Shown here piece after piece: positions 32,231 to 39,974 of a DNA stretch of 40,106 nt. Under the pieces are notes generated by a model. It worked only from the letters and a program-made list of their open reading frames with translations, was not told the DNA's origin and searched no databases. Position numbers and translations under genes: made by a program. Source of the DNA: an uncultured Streptococcus sp. (GTDB lineage Bacteria; Bacillota; Bacilli; Lactobacillales; Streptococcaceae); the NCBI RefSeq assembly GCF_959025735.1, contig NZ_CAUFJQ010000003.1:1-40106 (forward strand), read 5' to 3'. Each line of letters opens with the position of its first letter. The stretch's first letter is position 1.

Positions 32231-32968
32231 TTAAGCTAAAATAGTAATTTTTTCGTTGCTAGCAAGTTCATTTTTTAAATAATTTGCGATGCTTTCGACG
32301 GCTTCTAATTTCCATTTACCACCATCTGCCTCGAAGAGAGCAAGGTTCGCCAATTTGTTGATTCGGAAGATGAATTGACTAGCAGGCTGCTCTACTTCAT
32401 TAAAAGTACGATATGGTCGCAAGGTTACTGGATTTGGAGTCTTAGCTTGTGCTAGACTTGCTACACCATCGCGAACCGTCGCCATTTGACTGATACCATT
32501 GTCCTGTACTTCTGCGCCTTTTTCGATTTTTAAATGACTAGCAAAATCCAAGACCAAATTGCGGTCTGCATCATCGATAAACATAGACTGCAGCATGATA
32601 TTAAATTCTTCTTGGTCGCGCCAATTGCTGAATGGAATAGCTGGGACAGATGCTCTTACAGATACAATCTGAGGACGTTTGCCATTTTCAAAATCAACTT
32701 GATCATACACGGATACTTCTCGGAAACTGTCCACGACAACTACAAGTTTATGACTACCGATTAAGTCATTATCTGATTTGAGATAATCAACAAGACTCTT
32801 GAGTGTCTGAAGTTCAAGGATAGGTGCGTACTTACGAGGGTTAAGTTCCTGTAAGCTATATTCATTGCCATCAAAATATTCCTTCCCAGTTCCTGAACGA
32901 ATGATTTTGTTTTCTTTACCCGCTAGTTCGACCGTGTAAGATAATGCTTCTTTGAGATTTTCTGTCAT
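32231..32968 (-). CDS. DUF2303/YfdQ-like phage protein
   Basis: The 245-aa protein has DRNLVLDFASHLKIEKGAEV, then GISQMATVRDGVASLAQAKT and VTLRPYRTFNEVEQPASQFI, a pattern I associate with DUF2303 (E. coli YfdQ). Function is not established, but the family occurs in phage recombination/replication modules. The gene begins two bases after the preceding gene ends. Confidence 0.65.
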   Translation of the reverse strand: MTENLKEALSYTVELAGKENKIIRSGTGKEYFDGNEYSLQELNPRKYAPILELQTLKSLVDYLKSDNDLIGSHKLVVVVDSFREVSVYDQVDFENGKRPQIVSVRASVPAIPFSNWRDQEEFNIMLQSMFIDDADRNLVLDFASHLKIEKGAEVQDNGISQMATVRDGVASLAQAKTPNPVTLRPYRTFNEVEQPASQFIFRINKLANLALFEADGGKWKLEAVESIANYLKNELASNEKITILA

Positions 32969-32970
32969 AG

Positions 32971-33393
32971 TTAGTTACCCGCTTTCTTTTTGTTGTAATC
33001 AATGATATTTGTACTTTGTTTTTCGATCTTTTCGATGAGTTCGCCAGTGTCAGTTCTCATGTCTCCATTATCATCAAAGTAAGTTTGACCCGGAATACCA
33101 CTTTTGAGCTCATTAGCGTGAATTTTACCGTTGTCGTCGCGACCGACAATAACAGTTGTTGCGACACCTTTCTGCGGTGCCAAAGTGGATTTAACTTCAA
33201 TACCTGTATTTACAACAGTTCGCTCATCGTCAGTTGACATCGTTAGTGTGATCGTGACCTTACGGGTTGTTTTAGCCTCTGTATTGAGGTCCAGAATATT
33301 CTCAAGGACTTTTTCAAGTTCTTTGTCAACCTTTTCTTGTAAGGCTGTATTTGCGATTTTCGACAAATCGATTTTAATAGTTTTATCTTTCAT
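32971..33393 (-). CDS. Conserved early phage protein (often labelled replication terminator protein)
   Basis: The 140-aa protein starts KDKTIKIDLSKIANTALQEK and has a beta-rich core (TRKVTITLTMSTDDERT). Similar proteins next to DUF2303-like genes are commonly labelled replication terminator protein in Bacillus and Clostridium phages; I do not consider that function shown. AAGGAG precedes ATG. It likely works with its neighbour. Confidence 0.6.
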   Translation of the reverse strand: MKDKTIKIDLSKIANTALQEKVDKELEKVLENILDLNTEAKTTRKVTITLTMSTDDERTVVNTGIEVKSTLAPQKGVATTVIVGRDDNGKIHANELKSGIPGQTYFDDNGDMRTDTGELIEKIEKQSTNIIDYNKKKAGN

Positions 33394-33438
33394 AGATACT
33401 CCTTGTTATATTTTGCTATGATTTCTAATTCCTAAAAT

Positions 33439-34527
33439 CTACACCGTGAAGGGTAATTCCGGATCTTTCCGGACTTGGTTTTGAATGACGTCCAGTGTAG
33501 CGTCCCAATTCGCCACGATCATATCCCAATAATTGTTCGGGAAGTTCTCGATCGGCGTTCCCATCGGGAAGTGTCCCCGGATATAAGCGACTTCTTGCAA
33601 TTCGTTTTCGGTCACGTTGTTAGGCGTCATTAAGTCGATCAATGCTTGCGGTAAAAGTCCCGCTTGTGGAGCTCGTCCCATCTCTTGGGCCACCTCTTGA
33701 GCGACCTCTTGTAATTGCTCGTTAATGTTTTGCTTTTGTGGCTCTGGTGCGGGCTGTGGCTCTGGTTGTGGTGCCGGTGCCGGTTGTTCGGTTGGTACGG
33801 GAGCCGGTGTGTTGAAGATATGGGCCACGCTCTCAAACGTGAACGGTAGCTGATCTGGTAAACCGTGACGGTTTTTCGCGTCCCACGCTGGCCGATGGTT
33901 CGTGTACATAACACGTTCGCCCCCTTGGGCCTTTTTCTTGCCCTTGTCAGTGGTCATGACGATTGTCTTATAATTCGCAAAGAGCACCATATCGGCCCAT
34001 TCCTTGACCAGTGGGGCTGTCTTTGAGCTGGTCTTTTGTCCGAGCTTTAATTCGTATCGATCATAAGATCCCATCTCGTCCGGTTGCTCGAATTTCTTAA
34101 TTTGTGCGTGGGCTGTCAAAACGACATTGATCCCGTTGTCCACAAGCTCGGACAAGCTGTTCAATAGACGCCCGATCTCTTCCTGTACGTATGTATAACC
34201 CTTGCCCCAGCCGAAATCTTCAATCCCGTTTTTTTGGTGTTGGGAGCATACATAATCGACCGCGAGTTGTTCGGCCCAGTCAATCGTATCAATGACTAGT
34301 GTCTTACACGCGCCCGGGTTTGCTTTGATAAACGAGATCTCATTCTTGAGCATTGCCCAGCTCGTTGGCTTGTCCATACGGGCTACGTCCATATTATCGG
34401 TTGACCCTTCCGTGTCGATGAATACCGGGTCCGGGAATTGACTTGCAAAGCTGGACTTTCCGATCCCTTCGGGGCCATAGATAACGACTTTTTGCGCCCG
34501 TGCCTTTCTTCCTCTTGTGATCTGCAT
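33439..34527 (-). CDS. Sak4-like RecA-fold ATPase
   Basis: The 362-aa protein has Walker A YGPEGIGKSSFASQF (17-31), PVFIDTEGSTDNM, Walker B TLVIDTIDWAEQL (about 76-88) and NVVLTAHAQIKKF, the layout of phage Sak4/AAA_24 ssDNA-annealing recombinases. The ATPase core (1-230) is followed by a Pro/Gln-rich linker (PEPQPAPEPQKQ) and a small helical C-terminal domain (LMTPNNVTENELQEVAYIRG). It would pair single strands with the help of DUF669. AGGAGG precedes ATG. Confidence 0.85.
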   Translation of the reverse strand: MQITRGRKARAQKVVIYGPEGIGKSSFASQFPDPVFIDTEGSTDNMDVARMDKPTSWAMLKNEISFIKANPGACKTLVIDTIDWAEQLAVDYVCSQHQKNGIEDFGWGKGYTYVQEEIGRLLNSLSELVDNGINVVLTAHAQIKKFEQPDEMGSYDRYELKLGQKTSSKTAPLVKEWADMVLFANYKTIVMTTDKGKKKAQGGERVMYTNHRPAWDAKNRHGLPDQLPFTFESVAHIFNTPAPVPTEQPAPAPQPEPQPAPEPQKQNINEQLQEVAQEVAQEMGRAPQAGLLPQALIDLMTPNNVTENELQEVAYIRGHFPMGTPIENFPNNYWDMIVANWDATLDVIQNQVRKDPELPFTV

Positions 34528-34530
34528 TTT

Positions 34531-34887
34531 TTAGTCCTCCTCGTCGTTGTCGCTCAAAAGCCCGCGAAGAAAGTTTTCAAAGTGTTTACTTTTTGCCTTC
34601 TCAATCTTTTCGGTCAGATCTTCCGGTTCTTCTCCGTCGAGGGTCTTGAGTGTGTATTCAGCTTCTACGACCAAGATCTCACTTCCCAACCCTTTGGCGA
34701 GTGCTTTTAAGTCTTGACCGTTATTTTCAATGATCTCGAGCGAATCAATCAAATTAGTTGCAGCGTCTTGAATTTCACTTGTTAAACGTGCTGAAAATGT
34801 AAAGGCGCCCTCATTATTTTTGTAATTTTGGATATAGTCGCCAGTGTTTTTGTCACGCAATACGATAAATTTTTCTGTTTTTTTCAT
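34531..34887 (-). CDS. Hypothetical early protein
   Basis: The 118-aa acidic protein (KKTEKFIVLRDKNTGDYIQN) has a beta-type N-terminus and helical, charged C-terminal half ending LLSDNDEED. It lies between the SMC-like and Sak4-like ATPase genes in an unbroken operon, suggesting a link to recombination. AAGAAGG precedes ATG. I do not recognise the family. Confidence 0.6.
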   Translation of the reverse strand: MKKTEKFIVLRDKNTGDYIQNYKNNEGAFTFSARLTSEIQDAATNLIDSLEIIENNGQDLKALAKGLGSEILVVEAEYTLKTLDGEEPEDLTEKIEKAKSKHFENFLRGLLSDNDEED

Positions 34888-34908
34888 TATTTTTCCTTCT
34901 TTCTGTTT

Positions 34909-36231
34909 TTAAAAGCCATTTTGCCAAGTTGGCGCGATTGTGTTTAGTGCACCGTTCATTGCACCATTCGTGAGCCCATTCTCAAAGCTCTCGGGTTTAA
35001 CACTGTACCCGTCTTGGATAATAACGGAACATTCTTCACCAGTAGAAACGCGTGTCGCGATCGCTTGCAAGCCCTCTTGCTCTAGCCACGCACCAAATTC
35101 CATTAGTGTCAATTGGTCCATCTGCTCGAGTTTGTCAATAAGTACGAAGCCACACTCCGGCTTGAGTTTGCGAACGATAGCCGTCGCCACTTGTAATTGT
35201 TGCGAACCGGACATATTGTCCCAGCGTTGACCCAAGTATAAGAGCTCTCCATCTTCCACGGATAACCCGGGAAGCGGTAAGTCCGCGTTAGTGAGTAAGT
35301 CGCGTTTTTGCTTGCGAATACCTTCGATAACCAGATCTAACTCGCGATACTGTTCGCGATAGCCTTTCGCGTCCTCTTCGGCCTTGTCTTTGTCAAGATT
35401 CGCCCGGACTTTAAGGTTAATCTGCTCAATATTCGCAATACTTTCTTCGATCTCTTGTGTCGATTCGTCGATCAGATCTTGTGCGTCTTTGCGAGCAATA
35501 TCCAAGTCTTGCGCGAGTGCTTGCTCTTTTTCTCGAGCTTCCTTGAGCATAGCTTCCAAACGCTCAACGTTTGCAAGTGCCCCTTGATAGTCGTTTTCGA
35601 TTCTCGCGAGATTCTGACGCTTGCGAGCATTTTCGCCGTTACGTCCAAGGATCTCTTGTTGTTGTTGGATCAAGTCCGCGATTGAAACGAGTTCTTTCGG
35701 TGCGTCTGGATAATACGGCTGCTCTTTAGCAAATTTTTCTTTCTGATCCGCAATAACGCCGATTGCGTGGCGCTCTTGGTACTTGGTCTTCTCTTCCATC
35801 TCAAGCTGAACAAGCTGATCTCCGACCCCGATAATTTGTAATAAGGTTGTAGCTTTTTCCTTGCTTGTCATCTCCATAAACTTTGGAAGATCAAGAGCGA
35901 GCTCTTCAACGAAGCTATCACGGAATTTCTGGCCGGCCTTTTTTCCGCTTGGGTCAATGACGTTTAAGTCGCTATTCTTGCCCTTGCGTTCGACAATAAG
36001 GCCATTTGATAGCGTGATTTTTAGACTTGGGGGAATCGTTGATCCCTCGCGTTGGGCTTGCGAAGGCTTGTACTTGTTACCACCCAAAGCCCACGCTATC
36101 GCGTCTAATACGCTTGTTTTGCCTTGGTTATTGTTTCCCCCGACGATTGTCAGTCCTTTCGCTGACGGCTCGATCTTGACCGCTTTAACGCGCTTTACGT
36201 TTTCGATCTCGAGCTTGTTAATTGTCACCAT
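34909..36231 (-). CDS. SMC/RecF-like AAA ATPase (recombination)
   Basis: The 440-aa protein has an N-terminal half ATPase with Walker A VGGNNNQGKTS (30-40). A central coiled coil (ARIENDYQGALANVERLEAM, and following) comes next. The C-terminal half ATPase has ABC signature MSGSQQLQVA (about 340-349) and Walker B GFVLIDKLEQMD (about 361-372). This is the SbcC/RecF-type head common in streptococcal phage early regions. No nuclease partner (SbcD-like) is present nearby. It likely works with the Sak4-like protein. GGAGAG lies before ATG. Confidence 0.88.
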   Translation of the reverse strand: MVTINKLEIENVKRVKAVKIEPSAKGLTIVGGNNNQGKTSVLDAIAWALGGNKYKPSQAQREGSTIPPSLKITLSNGLIVERKGKNSDLNVIDPSGKKAGQKFRDSFVEELALDLPKFMEMTSKEKATTLLQIIGVGDQLVQLEMEEKTKYQERHAIGVIADQKEKFAKEQPYYPDAPKELVSIADLIQQQQEILGRNGENARKRQNLARIENDYQGALANVERLEAMLKEAREKEQALAQDLDIARKDAQDLIDESTQEIEESIANIEQINLKVRANLDKDKAEEDAKGYREQYRELDLVIEGIRKQKRDLLTNADLPLPGLSVEDGELLYLGQRWDNMSGSQQLQVATAIVRKLKPECGFVLIDKLEQMDQLTLMEFGAWLEQEGLQAIATRVSTGEECSVIIQDGYSVKPESFENGLTNGAMNGALNTIAPTWQNGF

Positions 36232-36388
36232 TTCTTGACTCTCCTTTCAGACGAGCGAGCTCGTCAAGCAATCGTTCTTCCCGCTCAAGTGTAGCTTTCA
36301 GAATTTCGGTCTGTTGCAGATTGATAAACCACAAGCGGTTGAGCGCTTTTGTTTGTTGCTCGATCTTGCGGGTCTTTTTACCAAACAT
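36218..36388 (-). CDS. 56-aa helical protein
   Basis: A short frame begins MFGKKTRKIEQQTKALNRLW and runs through QTEILKATLEREERLLDELA to RLKGESRNGDN. It is highly charged and predicted helical. It overlaps the upstream membrane gene by 11 bases and the ATPase gene by 14 bases, filling an otherwise empty gap. GGAGGTACCGTTCC lies upstream. Function unknown. Confidence 0.55.
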   Translation of the reverse strand: MFGKKTRKIEQQTKALNRLWFINLQQTEILKATLEREERLLDELARLKGESRNGDN

Positions 36389-36641
36389 GGAACGGTACCT
36401 CCGGCGATTCGGTATATAGCTTCATATTCTTTCTACGGCTTGCGAGCTCGTCCTCGTATTGTTCGATGACTTGTGCGTTGTGCTCTGGAAGGCCTTCTTC
36501 GATAGCTTTGAGCGTTTCACTCTTTGCGATTTTCATTCGTTTCTTGTGGTCCTTCCACGATACGATTAGGCCAGCGATGAAGCACACGCCCCCGATTGCA
36601 ACAGTTCCAGCAACTTGCCCAGAAATAATAATTTCATTCAT
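36378..36641 (-). CDS. Small membrane protein
   Basis: The 87-aa product starts MNEIIISGQVAGTVAIGGVC at an ATGA overlap, with AAGGAG eight bases upstream; a GTG three codons earlier is less likely. One transmembrane helix (about 8-28) is followed by a basic stretch (SWKDHKKRMKIAKSETLKAI) and a soluble acidic region. It lies in the early operon; role unknown. Confidence 0.6.
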   Translation of the reverse strand: MNEIIISGQVAGTVAIGGVCFIAGLIVSWKDHKKRMKIAKSETLKAIEEGLPEHNAQVIEQYEDELASRRKNMKLYTESPEVPFHVW

Positions 36642-36919
36642 TTTAAACACTCCTTTTCTTTTTCTAAAATTTCGTAAACGTCCCGGACGTCGTACATTTT
36701 CTTCTTTCCTTGTCTGCGAAATGCAAGTCCTCGACGTTCTAGCTTCTTTATATAGCCATGATCGAAGCCGAATTTTTTCATCAAGGCTTTTTGATCGAGT
36801 GGCATTTGTTTTTCTTCTATTTCTTTTTTCAGCTCGTCTCTCACGATATCCACGATCGATCTGAGATAGACTTTCGCGATCTCGTCCGAGATCAAGGGTG
36901 GCAAGTTTAGTTCCTCCAT
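36638..36919 (-). CDS. DUF771/excisionase-like DNA-binding protein
   Basis: The 93-aa product starts MEELNLPPLISDEIAKVYLR; GGAGG stands ten bases before this ATG, and the upstream extension overlaps repeat sequence. The C-terminal half is a winged helix-turn-helix (LMKKFGFDHGYIKKLERRGL, then RRQGKKKMYDVRDVYEILE) of the kind in DUF771 and excisionases. It follows the Cro-like gene. It may bias integrase toward excision; that is inferred from fold and place, and supported by the shared repeat before this gene and the integrase gene. Confidence 0.7.
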   Translation of the reverse strand: MEELNLPPLISDEIAKVYLRSIVDIVRDELKKEIEEKQMPLDQKALMKKFGFDHGYIKKLERRGLAFRRQGKKKMYDVRDVYEILEKEKECLK

Positions 36920-36922
36920 TTC

Positions 36923-36950
36923 TTTCGTTCCTCCAATTGTGCGGGCAAGC
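36923..36950 (+). repeat. 28-bp repeat, copy 1 (before the excisionase-like gene)
   Basis: The sequence TTTCGTTC..TCCAATTG continuing to GCGGGCAAGC matches 38778-38805, upstream of the integrase gene, at 26 of 28 positions in the same + orientation. The right-hand 17 bases, CAATTGTGCGGGCAAGC, are identical. It lies just upstream of the gene's start and overlaps its ribosome site. Confidence 0.75.
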
Positions 36951-36986
36951 ACTTTCTGATATAATTAAGATAGATTTTTAAGCGAG

Positions 36987-37012
36987 CGTCGGATTCTTTG
37001 TCCGGCGTTTTT
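36987..37012 (+). terminator. Terminator-like hairpin on + strand after the Cro-like gene
   Basis: CGTCGGA-TTCTTTG-TCCGGCG (7-bp stem with one G-T pair) is followed by five T residues on the + strand. It points against the early operon, toward the lysogeny block. It could stop antisense transcripts; on the minus strand the stem has a mismatch and no T tract. Confidence 0.45.
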
Positions 37013-37015
37013 AGT

Positions 37016-37240
37016 TCATACTTGTTGAACTTTATACTTAAAAAAATAAGCCGGGATATTCTCTGGATCGATTTCGAGAACTTCGATTGCCTTTGCGATC
37101 TCGCTATCTTTCCAAGAGATTTTGTTGTTCAGTTTCAGCGATACGCTTCGCTCTGATATTCCCAAGGCGCTGGCAAATTCCGCTTGTGTACCGAATTTCT
37201 CGGTAATCTTTCCTAAAAGTTTTGAATAATCGTTGTTCAT
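37016..37240 (-). CDS. Cro-like repressor (XRE family)
   Basis: The 74-aa protein is a helix-turn-helix (DYSKLLGKITEKFGTQAEFA, SALGISERSVSLKLNNKISW). It is divergent from the CI-like gene and first in the early operon, the position of Cro. AAAGGAGGGATAAT precedes its ATG. It should bind the inverted repeats in the control region and shut off the repressor promoter to favour lytic growth. Confidence 0.85.
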   Translation of the reverse strand: MNNDYSKLLGKITEKFGTQAEFASALGISERSVSLKLNNKISWKDSEIAKAIEVLEIDPENIPAYFFKYKVQQV

Positions 37241-37260
37241 ATTATCCCTCCTTTCTTTTT

Positions 37261-37340
37261 GTTCACGTCTTGTGAACTTGATGAATAAAGTATATCATGC
37301 GTCATGAACTTTGTCAATAACTTTTTTCATTTTTTTGAAC
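37261..37340. promoter_or_regulatory. Lysogeny switch operators (three inverted repeats)
   Basis: The sites share the pattern GTTCA-N6/7-TGAAC. O1, GTTCACGTCTTGTGAAC (37261-37277), is a perfect 17-bp dyad. O2 (37295-37309) contains TCATG-CGT-CATGA and lies in the spacer of the early promoter. O3 (37327-37340) is TTCA-N6/7-TGAA upstream of that promoter's -35 box. Binding by CI-like or Cro-like protein would block the early promoter. Roles of each site are inferred. Confidence 0.7.
37289..37317 (-). promoter_or_regulatory. Early lytic promoter (PR-like)
   Basis: On the minus strand TTGACA (37317-37312) and TATACT (37294-37289) are spaced by exactly 17 bp, a near-perfect sigma-70 type promoter reading into the Cro-like gene. 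Operator O2 fills the spacer and O1 lies just downstream. Confidence 0.9.
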
Positions 37341-37367
37341 TTTTTTATTTTTTATTTTCTTTTTGTG

Positions 37368-37376
37368 TGTTATACT
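37368..37376 (+). promoter_or_regulatory. Repressor promoter (PRM-like, extended -10)
   Basis: TGT-TATACT forms an extended -10 element about 27 bases before the repressor start. The region 17 bp upstream is T-rich with no good -35 box, so the promoter may rely on the extended -10 or on activation. Confidence 0.65.
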
Positions 37377-37402
37377 ATAGTAGAAAAAAGGAGATGAACA
37401 CC

Positions 37403-37795
37403 ATGAGAAAATACAATACCGCTGATCGGCTTCGGGAATTAATGACTGAGAGAGACTGGAAACAAGTCGACGTTATCAATAACTCAAAACCGTTTCAAGA
37501 AAAATTAGGGGTCAAGCTCGGAAAAAGTGCTCTTTCTCAATACGTAAACGGAATACAAGCACCAGATCAAAAGAAGCTCGCTCTTTTAGCTTTGACTTTT
37601 AACGTCTCTGAGGCTTGGTTAATGGGCTATGATGTGCCACGAGGACGCGAAGTAAGCTCTGATCCTGACCTTTCGGGCTTGGATCTGCGTGAGCTGGCAA
37701 AGAGCGCAAAGACTTTCGACGGAAAACCATTAAATGAAGAAGATATCGAAGCGATTGAAAATATTCTCGATATATATTTCAAAGGAAGACTATGA
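37403..37795 (+). CDS. CI-like phage repressor (XRE family, no peptidase domain)
   Basis: The 130-aa product starts MRKYNTADRLRELMTERDWK; AAGGAG lies nine bases upstream (an ATG three codons earlier abuts the site). Residues ~5-72 are an XRE helix-turn-helix (LGKSALSQYVNGIQAPDQKK). The rest is a short helical region (KPLNEEDIEAIENILDIYF). It lacks the S24 self-cleavage domain, so induction probably depends on the metalloprotease encoded next, which overlaps by ATGA. It maintains lysogeny by blocking the early promoter. Confidence 0.9.
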   Translation: MRKYNTADRLRELMTERDWKQVDVINNSKPFQEKLGVKLGKSALSQYVNGIQAPDQKKLALLALTFNVSEAWLMGYDVPRGREVSSDPDLSGLDLRELAKSAKTFDGKPLNEEDIEAIENILDIYFKGRL

Positions 37796-38166
37796 TAGAA
37801 GAAATTTGTGACAAAGCGGGCGTCACGCTCGCTTACTTTGACAATGACTTGTGGCCACGGCCCGGAATGATCTTATCTGATATGAAGATCATTTTCGTCA
37901 ATAAGTCACTAACTAGGGAGGCCCAGAAACGCGTTATTTTGCACGAGCTGGGCCACTTGAACCACACGACGACCGAATATACCATAAACCCGATCAAGTG
38001 CGAGAATGAAGCCAACAGGGCCATGATACACGCGCTTTTAAAGGAAGAGTTAGCAGCTGGGGACGCGAGCGAGTTTAATTATGTACATTTTATGGAGCGC
38101 CACGAACTTAAAACGACGGCCGATGAATTAATGGTAATAGATGAATTTTACAGGCTAGTGGGATAG
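37792..38166 (+). CDS. ImmA/IrrE-family metallopeptidase
   Basis: The 124-aa protein has the zinc motif HELGH (51-55) and a downstream acidic/helical segment (KCENEANRAMIHALLKEEL) that supplies the third ligand. This is the ImmA/IrrE family, which cleaves the partner repressor (as ImmA cleaves ImmR in ICEBs1). The gene overlaps the repressor gene by ATGA, giving coupled production of repressor and its inactivator. Confidence 0.9.
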   Translation: MIEEICDKAGVTLAYFDNDLWPRPGMILSDMKIIFVNKSLTREAQKRVILHELGHLNHTTTEYTINPIKCENEANRAMIHALLKEELAAGDASEFNYVHFMERHELKTTADELMVIDEFYRLVG

Positions 38167-38180
38167 CCAGGAGGAAATAT

Positions 38181-38717
38181 ATGAAAAAGGTAACATTTGC
38201 AACAGTCGCACTACTCACTCTATTTATTGCCGGTTGCAGTCAAAGCGAGGAATCTGAATCAAATCAAGAAGAATCAACCGAACAAGTGACAACCGAGTCA
38301 AGCTCAGAGAAAACGCAAAAAGAAAAGGCTTGGGAGCTGGTAGACAAAGCCAAAGCAAAAAGCAAAGAAGAAAACCAAGGCGAGGAGAAATATAGAATGG
38401 CTACTGGACGGGTAAGTAAGGCTAGACCGCTACTGGATCAGTTTGCAAATTCTTATAAACAATGGCTTGACTCAAGTCAAATGGACGTATACTATCGTAG
38501 CGATGGTATGGCTGTAGTGTTGCCTGTAGCATCGTCTGAACTGACAAACGACCAGCTACATCAAACCGTGGACGGATTGCTTAAAATAAAAAATGACGTG
38601 GAAAAAACTTATAAAATCACTGATGCGAATTTTACAGCACCGCCCGTATATGTATTTGATAAAGACGAAAACCGCCTGGCGTACGAACAAAACGGCGCGA
38701 TGGTTTACGATAAATAA
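38181..38717 (+). CDS. Lysogenically expressed lipoprotein, candidate superinfection exclusion
   Basis: The 178-aa protein has a lipoprotein signal peptide with lipobox LFIAGC (Cys19), a Ser/Glu/Thr-rich linker (about 20-45) and a C-terminal domain (KAWELVDKAKAKSKEEN; MDVYYRSDGMAVVLPVASSE). It lies between the repressor operon and the integrase, where temperate streptococcal phages such as TP-J34 encode Ltp lipoproteins that block DNA entry of related phages. The sequence does not show clear Ltp repeats, so the role is inferred from place and localisation. AGGAGG precedes ATG. Confidence 0.8.
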   Translation: MKKVTFATVALLTLFIAGCSQSEESESNQEESTEQVTTESSSEKTQKEKAWELVDKAKAKSKEENQGEEKYRMATGRVSKARPLLDQFANSYKQWLDSSQMDVYYRSDGMAVVLPVASSELTNDQLHQTVDGLLKIKNDVEKTYKITDANFTAPPVYVFDKDENRLAYEQNGAMVYDK

Positions 38718-38743
38718 AAAAGCCCCGAGGACAAGCCACGGGG
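38712..38743 (-). terminator. Terminator-like hairpin between lipoprotein and integrase genes
   Basis: On the minus strand CCCCG-N11-CGGGG is followed by C and six T residues. It has a T tract only on the minus strand, so it may protect the lysogeny genes from antisense transcripts. The hairpin also forms on the + strand after the lipoprotein stop and may act there weakly. Confidence 0.55.
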
Positions 38744-38777
38744 AAATACATGATATAAGTTAAGTATAGCAAAATCA

Positions 38778-38805
38778 TTTCGTTCTTTCAATTGTGCGGG
38801 CAAGC
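38778..38805 (+). repeat. 28-bp repeat, copy 2 (before the integrase gene)
   Basis: This is the second copy of the repeat at 36923-36950, differing at two positions, with 17 identical bases CAATTGTGCGGGCAAGC. It ends 17 bases before the integrase start codon. Its presence before both integrase and excisionase-like genes suggests a shared regulatory or recombination protein site. Confidence 0.75.
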
Positions 38806-38822
38806 CAAAACGGAGGAAAGAC

Positions 38823-39968
38823 ATGATAAAAAAATATACAACCAAAAACGGGGAGACTCGTTACTTATTTCAAACCTATCTGGGGATTGACCCCTTGACT
38901 GGAAAAGAACGGCGGACCACGCGCCGGGGCTTTAAAACCATGAAAGAAGCCAAACAAGCGGAAAGAAATTTACTGCTTGACGTGGAAGAGAACGGGCTTC
39001 CGTCGAATCAATCGGACGGTTTTCAAGATCCTACATTTGAAGAACTAGCTTCCTTGTGGTTGGAGAATTATAAAACCACTGTCAAGCCCAGCACTTTTGA
39101 AAACGTCAAGTCAAAAGTTGAGAAAATGACGGAAGAACATTTTAAAGAGTTGAAGTTGAAAAAAATAACAGTCGCATACTGTCAAAAGGTGGTTATTGAA
39201 CTGAGCAAAAGCTATGTACTCTATAATCATTATCTATCAGTTATTAATCGAATTTTTAAATACGCCGTTTTAATGGATATACTCGATTCAAACCCTTTTG
39301 ATAAGGTAATCAAGCCGAAAAGTCGTCAGACTCAAAGAAAAGGGAACTTTTTGACCAAGGAAGAGCTGAGAGAATTTTTAAAACTAGCTCAAACGGCCAC
39401 GCTCTCTTATTTCTCCCCACTGGTCCACTTAATGAGCTATACTGGGTTACGTCAAGGGGAAGCCCTCGCTCTTAAATGGTCCGATATTGACTTCGAAAAT
39501 AAAAAAATCACCGTCGATAAAACGGCTGCCCGGATCAAAGAGAAACAAACTCTTCAGACGCCTAAAACTAAAAATAGCAAACGTGTAATTTCTATTGATC
39601 CCACCACACTTTCAATTCTAAAAAGCTGGAAAAAGGACCAGATAAAGATCTATTTCAAAAACGGCAAGCATTTTGAAGGCGATGATAATTTCATCTTTAC
39701 GAATCAGCGGGGCGACTGGGTACACATTCACAATTTTATACCATACTTCAAACGTTTTGTAACTGACCACAAACTAAAACCAATCACGCCCCACGGGCTA
39801 CGACACACACACGCTTCATTGCTGTTTAGCGCGGGCGTCGAACCTAAAAATATTTCTGATCGGCTGGGTCATAGCACTGTCCAGATCACGCTGGACCTGT
39901 ACACTCACATAACGGAAGAGCAGCGAACCGACACCGTGGAAAAACTAATCGAATACATGGTAATATAA
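38823..39968 (+). CDS. int: Tyrosine integrase
   Basis: The 381-aa protein has an AP2-like arm-binding N-terminus (TRYLFQTYLGIDPLTGKERR), a SAM-like core-binding domain (about 70-165) and a catalytic domain with Arg210 (TGLRQGEA), Lys near 249-253, His324-x-x-Arg327 (PHGLRHTH), His350 (RLGHSTV) and nucleophile Tyr360 (LDLYTHI). All catalytic residues are present, so it looks active. It recombines attP with a host attB site. CGGAGGAAAG precedes ATG. The arm repeats and the attR core follow its stop. Confidence 0.95.
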   Translation: MIKKYTTKNGETRYLFQTYLGIDPLTGKERRTTRRGFKTMKEAKQAERNLLLDVEENGLPSNQSDGFQDPTFEELASLWLENYKTTVKPSTFENVKSKVEKMTEEHFKELKLKKITVAYCQKVVIELSKSYVLYNHYLSVINRIFKYAVLMDILDSNPFDKVIKPKSRQTQRKGNFLTKEELREFLKLAQTATLSYFSPLVHLMSYTGLRQGEALALKWSDIDFENKKITVDKTAARIKEKQTLQTPKTKNSKRVISIDPTTLSILKSWKKDQIKIYFKNGKHFEGDDNFIFTNQRGDWVHIHNFIPYFKRFVTDHKLKPITPHGLRHTHASLLFSAGVEPKNISDRLGHSTVQITLDLYTHITEEQRTDTVEKLIEYMVI

Positions 39969-39974
39969 ATATGT

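Noticed and set aside
36920..37020. Protein-like minus-strand frame (KTPDKESDARLKIYLNYIRK and on) between the Cro-like and excisionase-like genes
   Set aside because: It has no start codon in a usable place and overlaps the Cro-like gene end; it may be a remnant but cannot be supported as a gene.
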